A DNA stretch of 64,000 bases, taken from the NCBI RefSeq assembly GCF_900167915.1, contig NZ_FUYM01000009.1:180318-244317 (forward strand), given 5' to 3'. Source of the DNA: Rhizorhabdus histidinilytica. Its GTDB lineage: Bacteria; Pseudomonadota; Alphaproteobacteria; Sphingomonadales; Sphingomonadaceae. The notes under the pieces are model-generated. The model searched no databases, was not told the origin of the DNA, and worked only from the letters and a program-made list of their open reading frames with translations. The translations under genes and the position numbers were made by a program. The first letter of the stretch is position 1, and each line of letters opens with the position of its first letter. Shown here one piece after another: positions 41,206 to 48,316 of the stretch.

Positions 41206-42296
41206 GCGACTGCCTTTTCCTCGCCGCGCTCGGCGTCGCGGCGCGCCACCCGCTCATGGACCAGCGGCAGCAGCTCACGGCCATATTGGATCGCGTCGCC
41301 AAGCGGATCGAAGCCGCGGATCAGGAAATGGTCGATGCCAAGGTCATAATAGTCGATCAGCGCATCGGCGACCTGTTCGGGCGTGCCGACCAGCCCGGTC
41401 GAGTTGCCCTGCGCGCCCGCCACGGCGGCTAGTCCGGTCCACAGCCGCTTGTCGGCGCGATAGCCGGCACGCGCGGTCTGTAGCAGCCGCTGCGATCCGG
41501 CGTTGGGCGGAGCATGGTCGCTGGTCGCGACGGCGTTGCGCTCGCGGATCTCGCGGACGATCTCGACGATCTCGTCGGCGCGCTTCCACGCTGCCTCCTC
41601 GGTATCGGCCAGGATCGGCCGCAGCGACAGCGAGAAGCCGGGGCGGCGGCCGTAGCGGGCGGCCGAGGCGCGGATCGTGGCGACCGCCTCGCGCACCTGC
41701 TCCTGCGTCTCGCCCCACAGCGCGTAGACGTCGGCATGGCGGCCGGCGACGTCGATCGCCTCGGGTGAGGAGCCGCCGAAGAAGACCGGCAGGTTCTGCG
41801 GCTTCACCGCGGCGAAGCCCTGGCGGATGCGGTAGAAATCGCCGTCATGGTCGAACGGCGTCTCGGCCGTCCATTCGCGGCGCAGCACCGTCAGATATTC
41901 GTCGGTGCGGGCATAGCGCTGCGCCTTGTGCGAATCGTCGCCGTCCTTGGCCATCTCCGCGTCGGCGCCGCCGGTGATGATGTGGACCGCGACCCGCCCG
42001 CCCGACAGCTGGTCGAGCGTCGCGAGCTGGCGCGCGGCGACGGTCGGCTGGGTGAAGCCGGGCCGATGCGCGATCAGGAAGCCGAGCTTCGTGGTGATCG
42101 CTGCTGCATGCGCTGCGACGATCTGGCTTTCGGGGCTGTTCGATCCGAACGGGATCAGGACGCGGTCGAAGCCGCCCTCCTCCTGTGCCCTGGCCGCAGC
42201 CTCGACATAGTCCTTGTCGAGAGCGCGGATCTGGCGAAGGCTGTGGATCTCGCTCTCATTGTTGAAGCCGATATAGCCGATGAACTTGACGGGCAT
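41202..42296 (-). CDS. ssuD: SsuD-like FMNH2-dependent sulfonate monooxygenase (LLM class)
   Basis: 364 residues of the luciferase-like monooxygenase TIM barrel: FIGYIGFNNESE, GFLIAHRPGF, TVAARQLATLDQLSGGRVAV, HIITGGADAEMAKDGD, and VFFGGSSPEAIDVAGRHADVY. Releases sulfite from alkanesulfonates using reduced FMN. The Cys of E. coli SsuD (in TGRSCEDS) is replaced in the aligned FGSNSPES, and no SsuE flavin reductase is present in this window. AAGGAGA ribosome-binding site. 51 bases after ssuB. Confidence 0.86.
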   Translation of the reverse strand: MPVKFIGYIGFNNESEIHSLRQIRALDKDYVEAAARAQEEGGFDRVLIPFGSNSPESQIVAAHAAAITTKLGFLIAHRPGFTQPTVAARQLATLDQLSGGRVAVHIITGGADAEMAKDGDDSHKAQRYARTDEYLTVLRREWTAETPFDHDGDFYRIRQGFAAVKPQNLPVFFGGSSPEAIDVAGRHADVYALWGETQEQVREAVATIRASAARYGRRPGFSLSLRPILADTEEAAWKRADEIVEIVREIRERNAVATSDHAPPNAGSQRLLQTARAGYRADKRLWTGLAAVAGAQGNSTGLVGTPEQVADALIDYYDLGIDHFLIRGFDPLGDAIQYGRELLPLVHERVARRDAERGEEKAVA

Positions 42297-42347
42297 GGGT
42301 GTCTCCTTGGCGGGACGATCAAAGGGATGGGGTGAGAGGGGGCGCGG

Positions 42348-43133
42348 TCATTCGGCCGCTTCGAGCAGGCCGGCACCGGCGCCGGCGACTGCGTCGGCAT
42401 AGGAGCCGCTCGGCGCGGTGACGCCGAGATGGGCGAGCAACCGGCGGCGCAGGTCGCGCACGCTGGCGGTGCGCCGTCCGCGTTCGGCCTCGATCCGCTC
42501 CTCGGCGACGAAGCGTCCCTCGGCGAGCACCAGCACCCGGTCGGCGAGCGCGATCGCCTCGTCGACGTCGTGCGTCACCAGGAGCACGGCAGGCCGATGC
42601 GCCCGCCACAGGTTGAGCACCAATTCGTGCATCCGCAGCCGGGTGAGCGCATCGAGCGCGGCAAAGGGTTCGTCGAGCAACAGCAGTTGCGGCTCGCGGA
42701 CCAGCGCGCGGGCGAGCGCGGTGCGCTGCGCCTCGCCACCCGACAGGGTCAGCGGCCAGGCGTCGACGCGGTGCGACAGGCCCACCTCGGCCAGCGCGGC
42801 CTCGGCCTTCTTGCGCGCGCCCCGGCGGGACAGGCCGAGGACGACGTTCTTCCAGACCCGCTTCCACGGCAACAGGCGCGAATCCTGAAAGACGACGGCG
42901 CGCGCGCTCGGGATCGTCACGTCCTGGCCATCAGCCTGGTCGAGATTGGCCAGGGTGCGCAGCAGCGTCGTCTTGCCGCTGCCCGAATGGCCGAGCAACG
43001 CGACGAACTCGCCCGGCGCGATGTCGAGGTCGAGCCCGTCGATGACGACGGTCTCGCCGAAGGCGCGGGTGAAGCCGCGCAGCCGCACGACCGGCTGGAT
43101 CTGGCCGACGCGGGGGAACAGGGACACGGTCAT
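42348..43133 (-). CDS. ssuB: Sulfonate ABC transporter ATP-binding protein
   Basis: 261 residues: Walker A GHSGSGKTT (48-56), Q-loop VVFQDSRLLPW, signature LSGGEAQR near 130, Walker B LLLLDEPFAALDALTR near 150 and H-loop LLVTHDVDEAIALAD near 183, in the SsuB/TauB arrangement. Powers sulfonate import with SsuC and SsuA. Begins 3 bases after the ssuC stop, indicating translational coupling. A 20-residue N-terminal leader precedes the domain. Confidence 0.93.
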   Translation of the reverse strand: MTVSLFPRVGQIQPVVRLRGFTRAFGETVVIDGLDLDIAPGEFVALLGHSGSGKTTLLRTLANLDQADGQDVTIPSARAVVFQDSRLLPWKRVWKNVVLGLSRRGARKKAEAALAEVGLSHRVDAWPLTLSGGEAQRTALARALVREPQLLLLDEPFAALDALTRLRMHELVLNLWRAHRPAVLLVTHDVDEAIALADRVLVLAEGRFVAEERIEAERGRRTASVRDLRRRLLAHLGVTAPSGSYADAVAGAGAGLLEAAE

Positions 43134-43136
43134 GGA

Positions 43137-43937
43137 TCAGGCCTCCACCAGCTTGGGGCGCCAGGCGAGTGCGCGGGTTTCGACGGCGCGGACGAGCAGG
43201 TCGGCGGCGAGGCCGAGCAGCGCGTAGACCATCAGGCAGACGACGATGATGTCGGTGCGCATGAAGTCGCGAGCGTTGTTGACGAGGAAGCCGAGCCCGG
43301 CGCTGGCGTTGATCTGCTCGGCAATGACCAGCATGACGATCGAGATGGTCAGCGCATAGCGCAGCCCGACCAGTAGAGACGGCAGCGCGCCCGGCAGGAT
43401 GACGTGGACGATGAGCTGCCAGCGGTCGAGACCGAAGCTCAGCGCGCCTTCGACCAGCCTTTTGTCGACGCCCCGGATGCCGTTGTAGAGGTTGAGGTAG
43501 AGCGGGAACATCACCGCGAAGGCGATCAGCGCGATCTTCGGGGTCTCGCCGATCCCGAACCAGACGATGAACAGCGGCGCCAGTGCTACCACCGGGATCG
43601 TCCGCTTGATCTGCATCAGCGGATCGACCAGCGCCTCGCCGCGGCGCGACAGGCCGGCGACCAGCCCGAGCGACACGCCGAGCGCGACGCCGATGCCGAG
43701 GCCCGAGACCACTCGCCAGAAGGACACGGCCAGGTTCGATGGGAGTTCCCCCGAACGGATCATCGCGAACAGCGTCGCCAGCACGGCCGACGGCGCCGCC
43801 AGCGTATGGGTTGGGATCAACCCGGCACGCGAGGCCGCCTCCCACAACAGCAAGAGCAGGAGCGGCGACGGCCAGCGCGATCGCAGCACGGCCGCGACGA
43901 TCGAGGGACGCGGGGCGGAAGGGACGGAACGGGTCAT
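43137..43937 (-). CDS. ssuC: Sulfonate ABC transporter permease
   Basis: 266 residues with about six membrane helices and the EAA loop signature for the ATPase (EGALSFGLDRWQLIVHVILPGALP, about 160-183). Start ATG 43937 with GCGGAGG upstream; a TTG at 43955 would extend it by 6 residues. First gene of the ssuCBDA-TonB operon and divergent from the LysR gene, with a LysR-type box 18 bases ahead of the start codon. Confidence 0.92.
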   Translation of the reverse strand: MTRSVPSAPRPSIVAAVLRSRWPSPLLLLLLWEAASRAGLIPTHTLAAPSAVLATLFAMIRSGELPSNLAVSFWRVVSGLGIGVALGVSLGLVAGLSRRGEALVDPLMQIKRTIPVVALAPLFIVWFGIGETPKIALIAFAVMFPLYLNLYNGIRGVDKRLVEGALSFGLDRWQLIVHVILPGALPSLLVGLRYALTISIVMLVIAEQINASAGLGFLVNNARDFMRTDIIVVCLMVYALLGLAADLLVRAVETRALAWRPKLVEA

Positions 43938-43954
43938 GCCTCCAGCCTCCGCCA

Positions 43955-43979
43955 AAACTCTATCGATTCAATAGAGTTT
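43955..43979. promoter_or_regulatory. LysR-type operator upstream of ssuC
   Basis: Exact inverted repeat: AAACTCTAT (43955-43963) and ATAGAGTTT (43971-43979) around CGATTCA. The core is CTAT-N7-ATAG, which is a T-N11-A LysR box. It lies in the 185-base gap between ssuC and a divergent LysR gene, close to the ssuC start, so the regulator most likely binds here. It could also form an RNA hairpin in the ssuC leader. Confidence 0.65.
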
Positions 43980-44122
43980 AGCTGCTAAGACCTATTAGAA
44001 TTGCTTCACCGGATGACGGAAAGGCCTGAAATCCGGGACTTCCGCCGGTGCGGGAGCAGGCCTGACAGAAAGGCTTTAGGGCCTGAAAGCTGCGCTGCCT
44101 GCCTTTTGAAAAGGGATGGGAA

Positions 44123-44959
44123 ATGGCCGTCAACCTGCCGACCAACATGCTCCGCAGCTTCGTCGCGATCGTCGACGCGGGCTCGATGCTCAACGCGGCC
44201 GAGCGGGTGTTCGTCACGCAGAGCGCGCTCAGCCTACAGATCAAGCGGCTCGAGGAGCTGGTGCAGAAGCCGCTTTTCCATCGCGAGGGTCGCCGTCTCG
44301 CGCTGACCGCGGCGGGCGAACTGCTGCTCGGCTATGCGCGCCGCCTGCTGGCGCTGCACGACGAGGCGCTGGCGGCGGTGACGGCGGGGCAGTTCGCCGG
44401 GCCGGTGCGGGTCGGCATGGTCCAGGACTTCGCCGACCTGCTGCTGTCGGGGCTGCTCGCGCGCTTCTCCGAGCTTCACGCCGACGCGCAGATCTTCGCG
44501 CGGGTGGCGGGAACCGCCGAGCTTCAGGAAATGCTGGCCCGTGGCCAGCTCGACCTGCTGATCGGCTATGCCGCGCCGGGCGACGCCCAGGCGGTCCGCA
44601 CCGCGCCGAGCGTCTGGTTCGGCGACGACGCGCTGACGCTCAAGGCCGAGCTGCCGCTGGTGGTGCTCGAAAAGCCCTGCCGCTTCCGCGAGGCGGCGAT
44701 CGCCGCGCTCGATGCGGCCGGACGACCATGGCGGATCGCGGTCGAGACACCGAACCTGTCGACGCTCCGCGCCGCGATCGCCTCCGGCCTCGGGGTCAGC
44801 AGCCGGACGGGGCTGTTCCTGCGCGACCTGCCGGCCGTCACCCCCGGCCTGCTGCCGCCGCTGCCCGACGTGGCGTGCATCGTCGCCCGGGCGAAACCCG
44901 ACCGCGATGCGTCGGCGCATCTGCACGACCTGGCGGTGGAGCTGATCGCCGGGCTCTGA
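44123..44959 (+). CDS. LysR family regulator of the ssu operon (predicted)
   Basis: 278 residues: HTH in NMLRSFVAIVDAGSMLNAAE and TQSALSLQIKRLEELVQKPL (about 8-50), then a shorter effector domain (VRVGMVQDFADLLLSG, DLLIGYAAPGD). At 278 residues and with this HTH it is not a CysB/Cbl ortholog (about 324 residues), the usual regulators of ssu genes. AAGGGATGGG ribosome-binding site. Tail-to-tail and directly abutting the diguanylate cyclase. Role inferred from divergence and the T-N11-A box. Confidence 0.88.
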   Translation: MAVNLPTNMLRSFVAIVDAGSMLNAAERVFVTQSALSLQIKRLEELVQKPLFHREGRRLALTAAGELLLGYARRLLALHDEALAAVTAGQFAGPVRVGMVQDFADLLLSGLLARFSELHADAQIFARVAGTAELQEMLARGQLDLLIGYAAPGDAQAVRTAPSVWFGDDALTLKAELPLVVLEKPCRFREAAIAALDAAGRPWRIAVETPNLSTLRAAIASGLGVSSRTGLFLRDLPAVTPGLLPPLPDVACIVARAKPDRDASAHLHDLAVELIAGL

Positions 44960-46084
44960 TCAGGCCGCAATGATGCCGCGCCCCTCGGCCTTGGCCTGGT
45001 AGAGCGAGGTGTCGGCGCGGTGCAGCGCGGCGTCGACGTCGCGATCGCCGTCGAGCACCGTCGCCATGCCCATGCTGACGGTCCAGCCGACCGCATCGTC
45101 GGCATGCGAGCGCAGATGGGTGCGCAGCCGCTCGGCGAAGCGGCCGGGATCGGGACCGTCGGCGGGGAGCAATATCGCGAACTCGTCACCGCCCAGCCGG
45201 AACAGCTCGCCGCCGCCGGCCTGCGCCAGCACCCCCGCCTCGCGGCCGAACAGCGCCAGAACGGCGTCACCGGCAGCATGGCCGTGGCGATCGTTGATCG
45301 ACTTGAAATGGTCGATGTCGATCGCGATCGCGGCAGCGCCCGACGCCAGGAAGCGCGGCTTCTGCGCCTCCAGCCCGGCGCGGTTCCAGGCGCCGGTCAG
45401 CGGATCGCGCAGCGCCGCCTGCCGCAACTGCCGCTGCGCATGCTCGACCGGAATGGCGAGCAGGCCGAGATTGATGATGCCGAGCAGCGCCTGGTCCGAC
45501 AGCATCGCCAGCAGCGCGAGCGTCTCCATGCCGCGCAGCACATGATATTCGCCCGCGACCGACAGGACAAAGCCCGGGATATAGGCCAGCAGCCCCGCGC
45601 CCGCGATGCCATGGCCCGCCGTCCGCACCGTCCACCGGCCCCACAGCAGCGCGCCGCCGTTGATCGCGATCGACAGCGACAGGCCGATCGCGTCACCGAT
45701 ATTGGGCAGCAGGCTCGTCGCCGGCAGCCAGCCCTGGACAACCGCCAGCCGCGGCAGGCCGTGGCCCGCGCCGGCCGCGACGATCGGGATCAGCATCCAC
45801 CAGACGAAGGGCGGCTTGCCGTCGAGGCGGCGAGCGCCCGCGAGCGGCAGCACGTTGGCCAGCGAGAGCAGGGCGAAGAGCGGCGTGGTGACGCCGGCCG
45901 CGTCCGGCGGCGTCAGGCTGAAGCTGAAGATGACGGCGCCGTAGAGCAGGGAGCCGGCGGCCCAGAAGAGCAGATGCCCTTCACGACGGTCGCGCAGCCA
46001 GAGCGCACAGAACACCAGACCGAACGCTGTCGAGGTCAGCATGCTGCAGAGCCGCAGCGTATCGACGTCGGGAAGAATGGGCAT
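44960..46084 (-). CDS. Membrane-bound diguanylate cyclase (GGDEF)
   Basis: 374 residues from ATG 46084 (AAGG upstream); an ATG at 46132 would add a polar 16-residue leader and has no clear site. About six N-terminal membrane helices (residues 10-195) precede a GGDEF domain: DPLTGAWNRAGLE, IDIDHFKSINDRHGH, FRLGGDEFAILLP, SMGMATVL. The GGDEF active site is intact, so c-di-GMP synthesis from two GTP is expected. The inhibitory RxxD site just upstream of GGDEF is absent, so product inhibition is probably lacking. Confidence 0.9.
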   Translation of the reverse strand: MPILPDVDTLRLCSMLTSTAFGLVFCALWLRDRREGHLLFWAAGSLLYGAVIFSFSLTPPDAAGVTTPLFALLSLANVLPLAGARRLDGKPPFVWWMLIPIVAAGAGHGLPRLAVVQGWLPATSLLPNIGDAIGLSLSIAINGGALLWGRWTVRTAGHGIAGAGLLAYIPGFVLSVAGEYHVLRGMETLALLAMLSDQALLGIINLGLLAIPVEHAQRQLRQAALRDPLTGAWNRAGLEAQKPRFLASGAAAIAIDIDHFKSINDRHGHAAGDAVLALFGREAGVLAQAGGGELFRLGGDEFAILLPADGPDPGRFAERLRTHLRSHADDAVGWTVSMGMATVLDGDRDVDAALHRADTSLYQAKAEGRGIIAA

Positions 46085-46212
46085 ATCGGCTCGACCTTGC
46101 CCCTTTTCCGCTTCGGGATCAGCAAGATTCATCCGCGCCGCAGGGTGATGGCATGTTGCGAAGCGGCCGACATTCGACGAAATAGCGCGCCGGACAAGGA
46201 CGGAACCCCGCG

Positions 46213-47337
46213 ATGCAGAACCAGGTGCAACCCTTCCGCGCGATCGAGATCAGCGGCCTCGCGCGCCGGCTGGCGACCGAGGGGCGCTCGGTCCTGCACA
46301 TGGAGTTCGGCCAGCCGTCGATGGGCCCGCCACGCAAGGTGCTCGACGTTGCCCGCGCCGCGATCGACAACGATCGGATGGGCTATTGGGAGAGCCCGGC
46401 GCTCAAGGAACGGCTCGCCGCGCTCTACGCCGATCGCTACGGCGTCGCGATCGATCCGTCGCGCTTCCTGCTGACCTGCGGCGCCTCGCCGGCGCTGGTG
46501 CTGGCGCTCAGCATCTGCTTCCCGGCGGGCGCGCGGATCGCGATGGCGCGGCCCGGCTATGTCGCCTATCGCAACACCGTCCGGGCGCTCAACATGGTGC
46601 CGGTCGAGCTGCCCTGCGGCGCCGAGAGCCGCTTCCAGCTCACCGCCGAGGCGCTCGATGCGATCGAGCCGGCGCCCGACGGCGTGATCATCGCCAGCCC
46701 CGCCAACCCGACCGGCACGATCATCGGCGGCGACGAGCTGCGCGCGATCGCGGCCGTCTGCCGGCGCCGGGGCATCCGCATCCTGTCCGACGAGATCTAC
46801 CACGCGCTGAGCTATGGCGAGCCGTGCCGGTCGATGACCGAATATGATCCCGACGCGGTGATCATCAGCAGCTTCTCCAAATATTATTGCATGCCGGGCT
46901 GGCGGCTCGGCTGGCTGCTGGTGCCGCCCGACCTGATCGAGCGCGCCTGGTCCTATCTCGGCTGCCTGTTCCTGACCCCGCCGACCCTGAGCCAGCACGC
47001 CGCGCTGGCGGCGCTCGACTGCGCCGAGGAGCTCGACGCCAATGTCGCGGTCTATGCCGGCAATCGGGCCCGGCTGCTCGAAGCGCTGCCGCAGATGGGA
47101 CTGCGCCGCATCGCCCCGCCCGACGGCGCCTTCTACATCTACGCCGATATCGGCCACCTCACCGACGACAGCATGGGCTTCTGCCGCAAGCTGCTGCTCG
47201 ACACGGGCGTCGCCACCGGGCCCGGCATCGATCATGACCCCGTCGACGGCCACCGCTTCTTCCGGCTGAGCTTCGCGATCTCGGCGGAGGAGGTCGAGCA
47301 GGCGTTGCAGCGGCTGGGGGGCTGGCTGCCCCGATAA
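46213..47337 (+). CDS. Pyridoxal-phosphate aminotransferase, class I/II
   Basis: 374 residues of fold type I. Schiff-base Lys in SFSKYYCMPGWRLGW near residue 220, substrate/PLP binding in SPANPTGTIIGGDEL (about 161-175), LSDEIYHALSYG near 196, and C-terminal RLSFAISAEEVEQAL with the conserved Arg that binds substrate carboxylate. Transfers an amino group between an amino acid and a 2-oxo acid; aspartate-type or similar, specificity unclear. AAGGACGG ribosome-binding site. Divergent from the GGDEF gene and convergent with the TetR gene. Confidence 0.92.
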   Translation: MQNQVQPFRAIEISGLARRLATEGRSVLHMEFGQPSMGPPRKVLDVARAAIDNDRMGYWESPALKERLAALYADRYGVAIDPSRFLLTCGASPALVLALSICFPAGARIAMARPGYVAYRNTVRALNMVPVELPCGAESRFQLTAEALDAIEPAPDGVIIASPANPTGTIIGGDELRAIAAVCRRRGIRILSDEIYHALSYGEPCRSMTEYDPDAVIISSFSKYYCMPGWRLGWLLVPPDLIERAWSYLGCLFLTPPTLSQHAALAALDCAEELDANVAVYAGNRARLLEALPQMGLRRIAPPDGAFYIYADIGHLTDDSMGFCRKLLLDTGVATGPGIDHDPVDGHRFFRLSFAISAEEVEQALQRLGGWLPR

Positions 47338-47344
47338 GGCAAGC

Positions 47345-48211
47345 CTATCGCTCGCGCGCCGCGAGCATCTGCTTGAGCCGGCTGCGTTCGACGCTCAGGT
47401 CGGCGACGAGCTGGCGGAGCGCGGCATTCTCCTCCTGGAGCTGGCTCGCGCGGTCGGCGAGACGGCCCGCCGGCGGGGGCGACACCGCGTCGGCGCCGGC
47501 CGGGATTTGCGGCGGGATCGCCAGGTCCCCGGCGGCCGGCGGGGCGGCGATAGCGCGCACCATCATCTCCATCGTGTCGGCGATCCCGCGCCGCGACGCC
47601 TCGCTGGCCAGTCCGTCACCGAATTCGATCTCCGACCGGACCATCATGTTCAGGAACATGCCATGGCATAACGCAATGCGGTTATCCGCACGGCGAGGCT
47701 CCATCTTCAGCGCGTCGATGATGAGTTGACGCACCCGGCCGATCGCGGGGGATATCTGCACCACGTCGACGATCGCGTCGCGATAGTCGATGTCCTCGTA
47801 GAAGGCGTAGAATTGCAGCAGGAAGCGGGCATAGGGGAATTGCCCGCGCTCGTCGCGCAGCGATATCTGCGGCAGGCAGTAGATTTCGAGCAGCGTCCGC
47901 ATGTCGCCCAGCCGGCCCGCGACCTCCGCCTCGGCGAGCATGGCGGTGCGCTGCGCCTCCATCTGCTGGACCCGATAGGTGAGCAGCGCCCGCACCAGCC
48001 CGGCGCGATTCTCGAAATGATATTTGACCGCGTTGTTGTTGCCGTTGCCGGCCAGCGCCGCGATCTTGCGCAGCGACGCGGTCTCGATCCCTTCACGCGC
48101 GAATTCGCGTTCGGCGGCGAGCAGCAGGCGCAGCCGCGCGTCCGAGAGCGGCCCCGCCTGGTCCGTTGATTCGCTCTCCTGGTCCGACGACAGGGACGCC
48201 TTGCCGCGCAT
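47345..48211 (-). CDS. TetR family regulator with C-terminal leucine-zipper tail
   Basis: 288 residues, long for TetR (usually about 200). HTH at about residues 24-70 (ETASLRKIAALAG, AVKYHFENRAGLV), helical ligand domain to about 225, a Pro/Ala-rich linker (IPPQIPAGADAVSPPPAG), then a coiled coil over the last 45 residues (SQLQEENAALRQLVADLS, then RLKQML) with heptad leucines. That tail resembles the leucine zipper of IS3-type OrfA proteins. GGAGGGG ribosome-binding site. Likely represses the divergent sulfatase operon via the site at 48264-48281. Confidence 0.86.
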   Translation of the reverse strand: MRGKASLSSDQESESTDQAGPLSDARLRLLLAAEREFAREGIETASLRKIAALAGNGNNNAVKYHFENRAGLVRALLTYRVQQMEAQRTAMLAEAEVAGRLGDMRTLLEIYCLPQISLRDERGQFPYARFLLQFYAFYEDIDYRDAIVDVVQISPAIGRVRQLIIDALKMEPRRADNRIALCHGMFLNMMVRSEIEFGDGLASEASRRGIADTMEMMVRAIAAPPAAGDLAIPPQIPAGADAVSPPPAGRLADRASQLQEENAALRQLVADLSVERSRLKQMLAARER

Positions 48212-48249
48212 AACCCCTCCTTGCTGCCAGCCCTCTTATCCATCCGGCA

Positions 48250-48281
48250 TTGACAATCCAAATTTAACACGACTATGTTAA
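48250..48281 (+). promoter_or_regulatory. Sulfatase operon promoter with overlapping TetR operator
   Basis: A TTGACA -35 (48250-48255), an 18-base spacer and TATGTT as a -10 (48274-48279) precede the sulfatase start by about 38 bases. Overlapping the -10 is a perfect 18-base inverted repeat TTAACA-CGACTA-TGTTAA (48264-48281), the usual size and position of a TetR repressor operator. The TetR start is 53 bases away on the other strand, so both genes could be controlled. Confidence 0.65.
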
Positions 48282-48316
48282 CTCATATAAGTTATTTATG
48301 CGATAGGGAGAGGGTG

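Noticed and set aside
47345..47500. An IS3 insertion sequence inside the TetR gene
   Set aside because: Only a zipper-like tail is seen; there are no terminal repeats, OrfB or target duplication.
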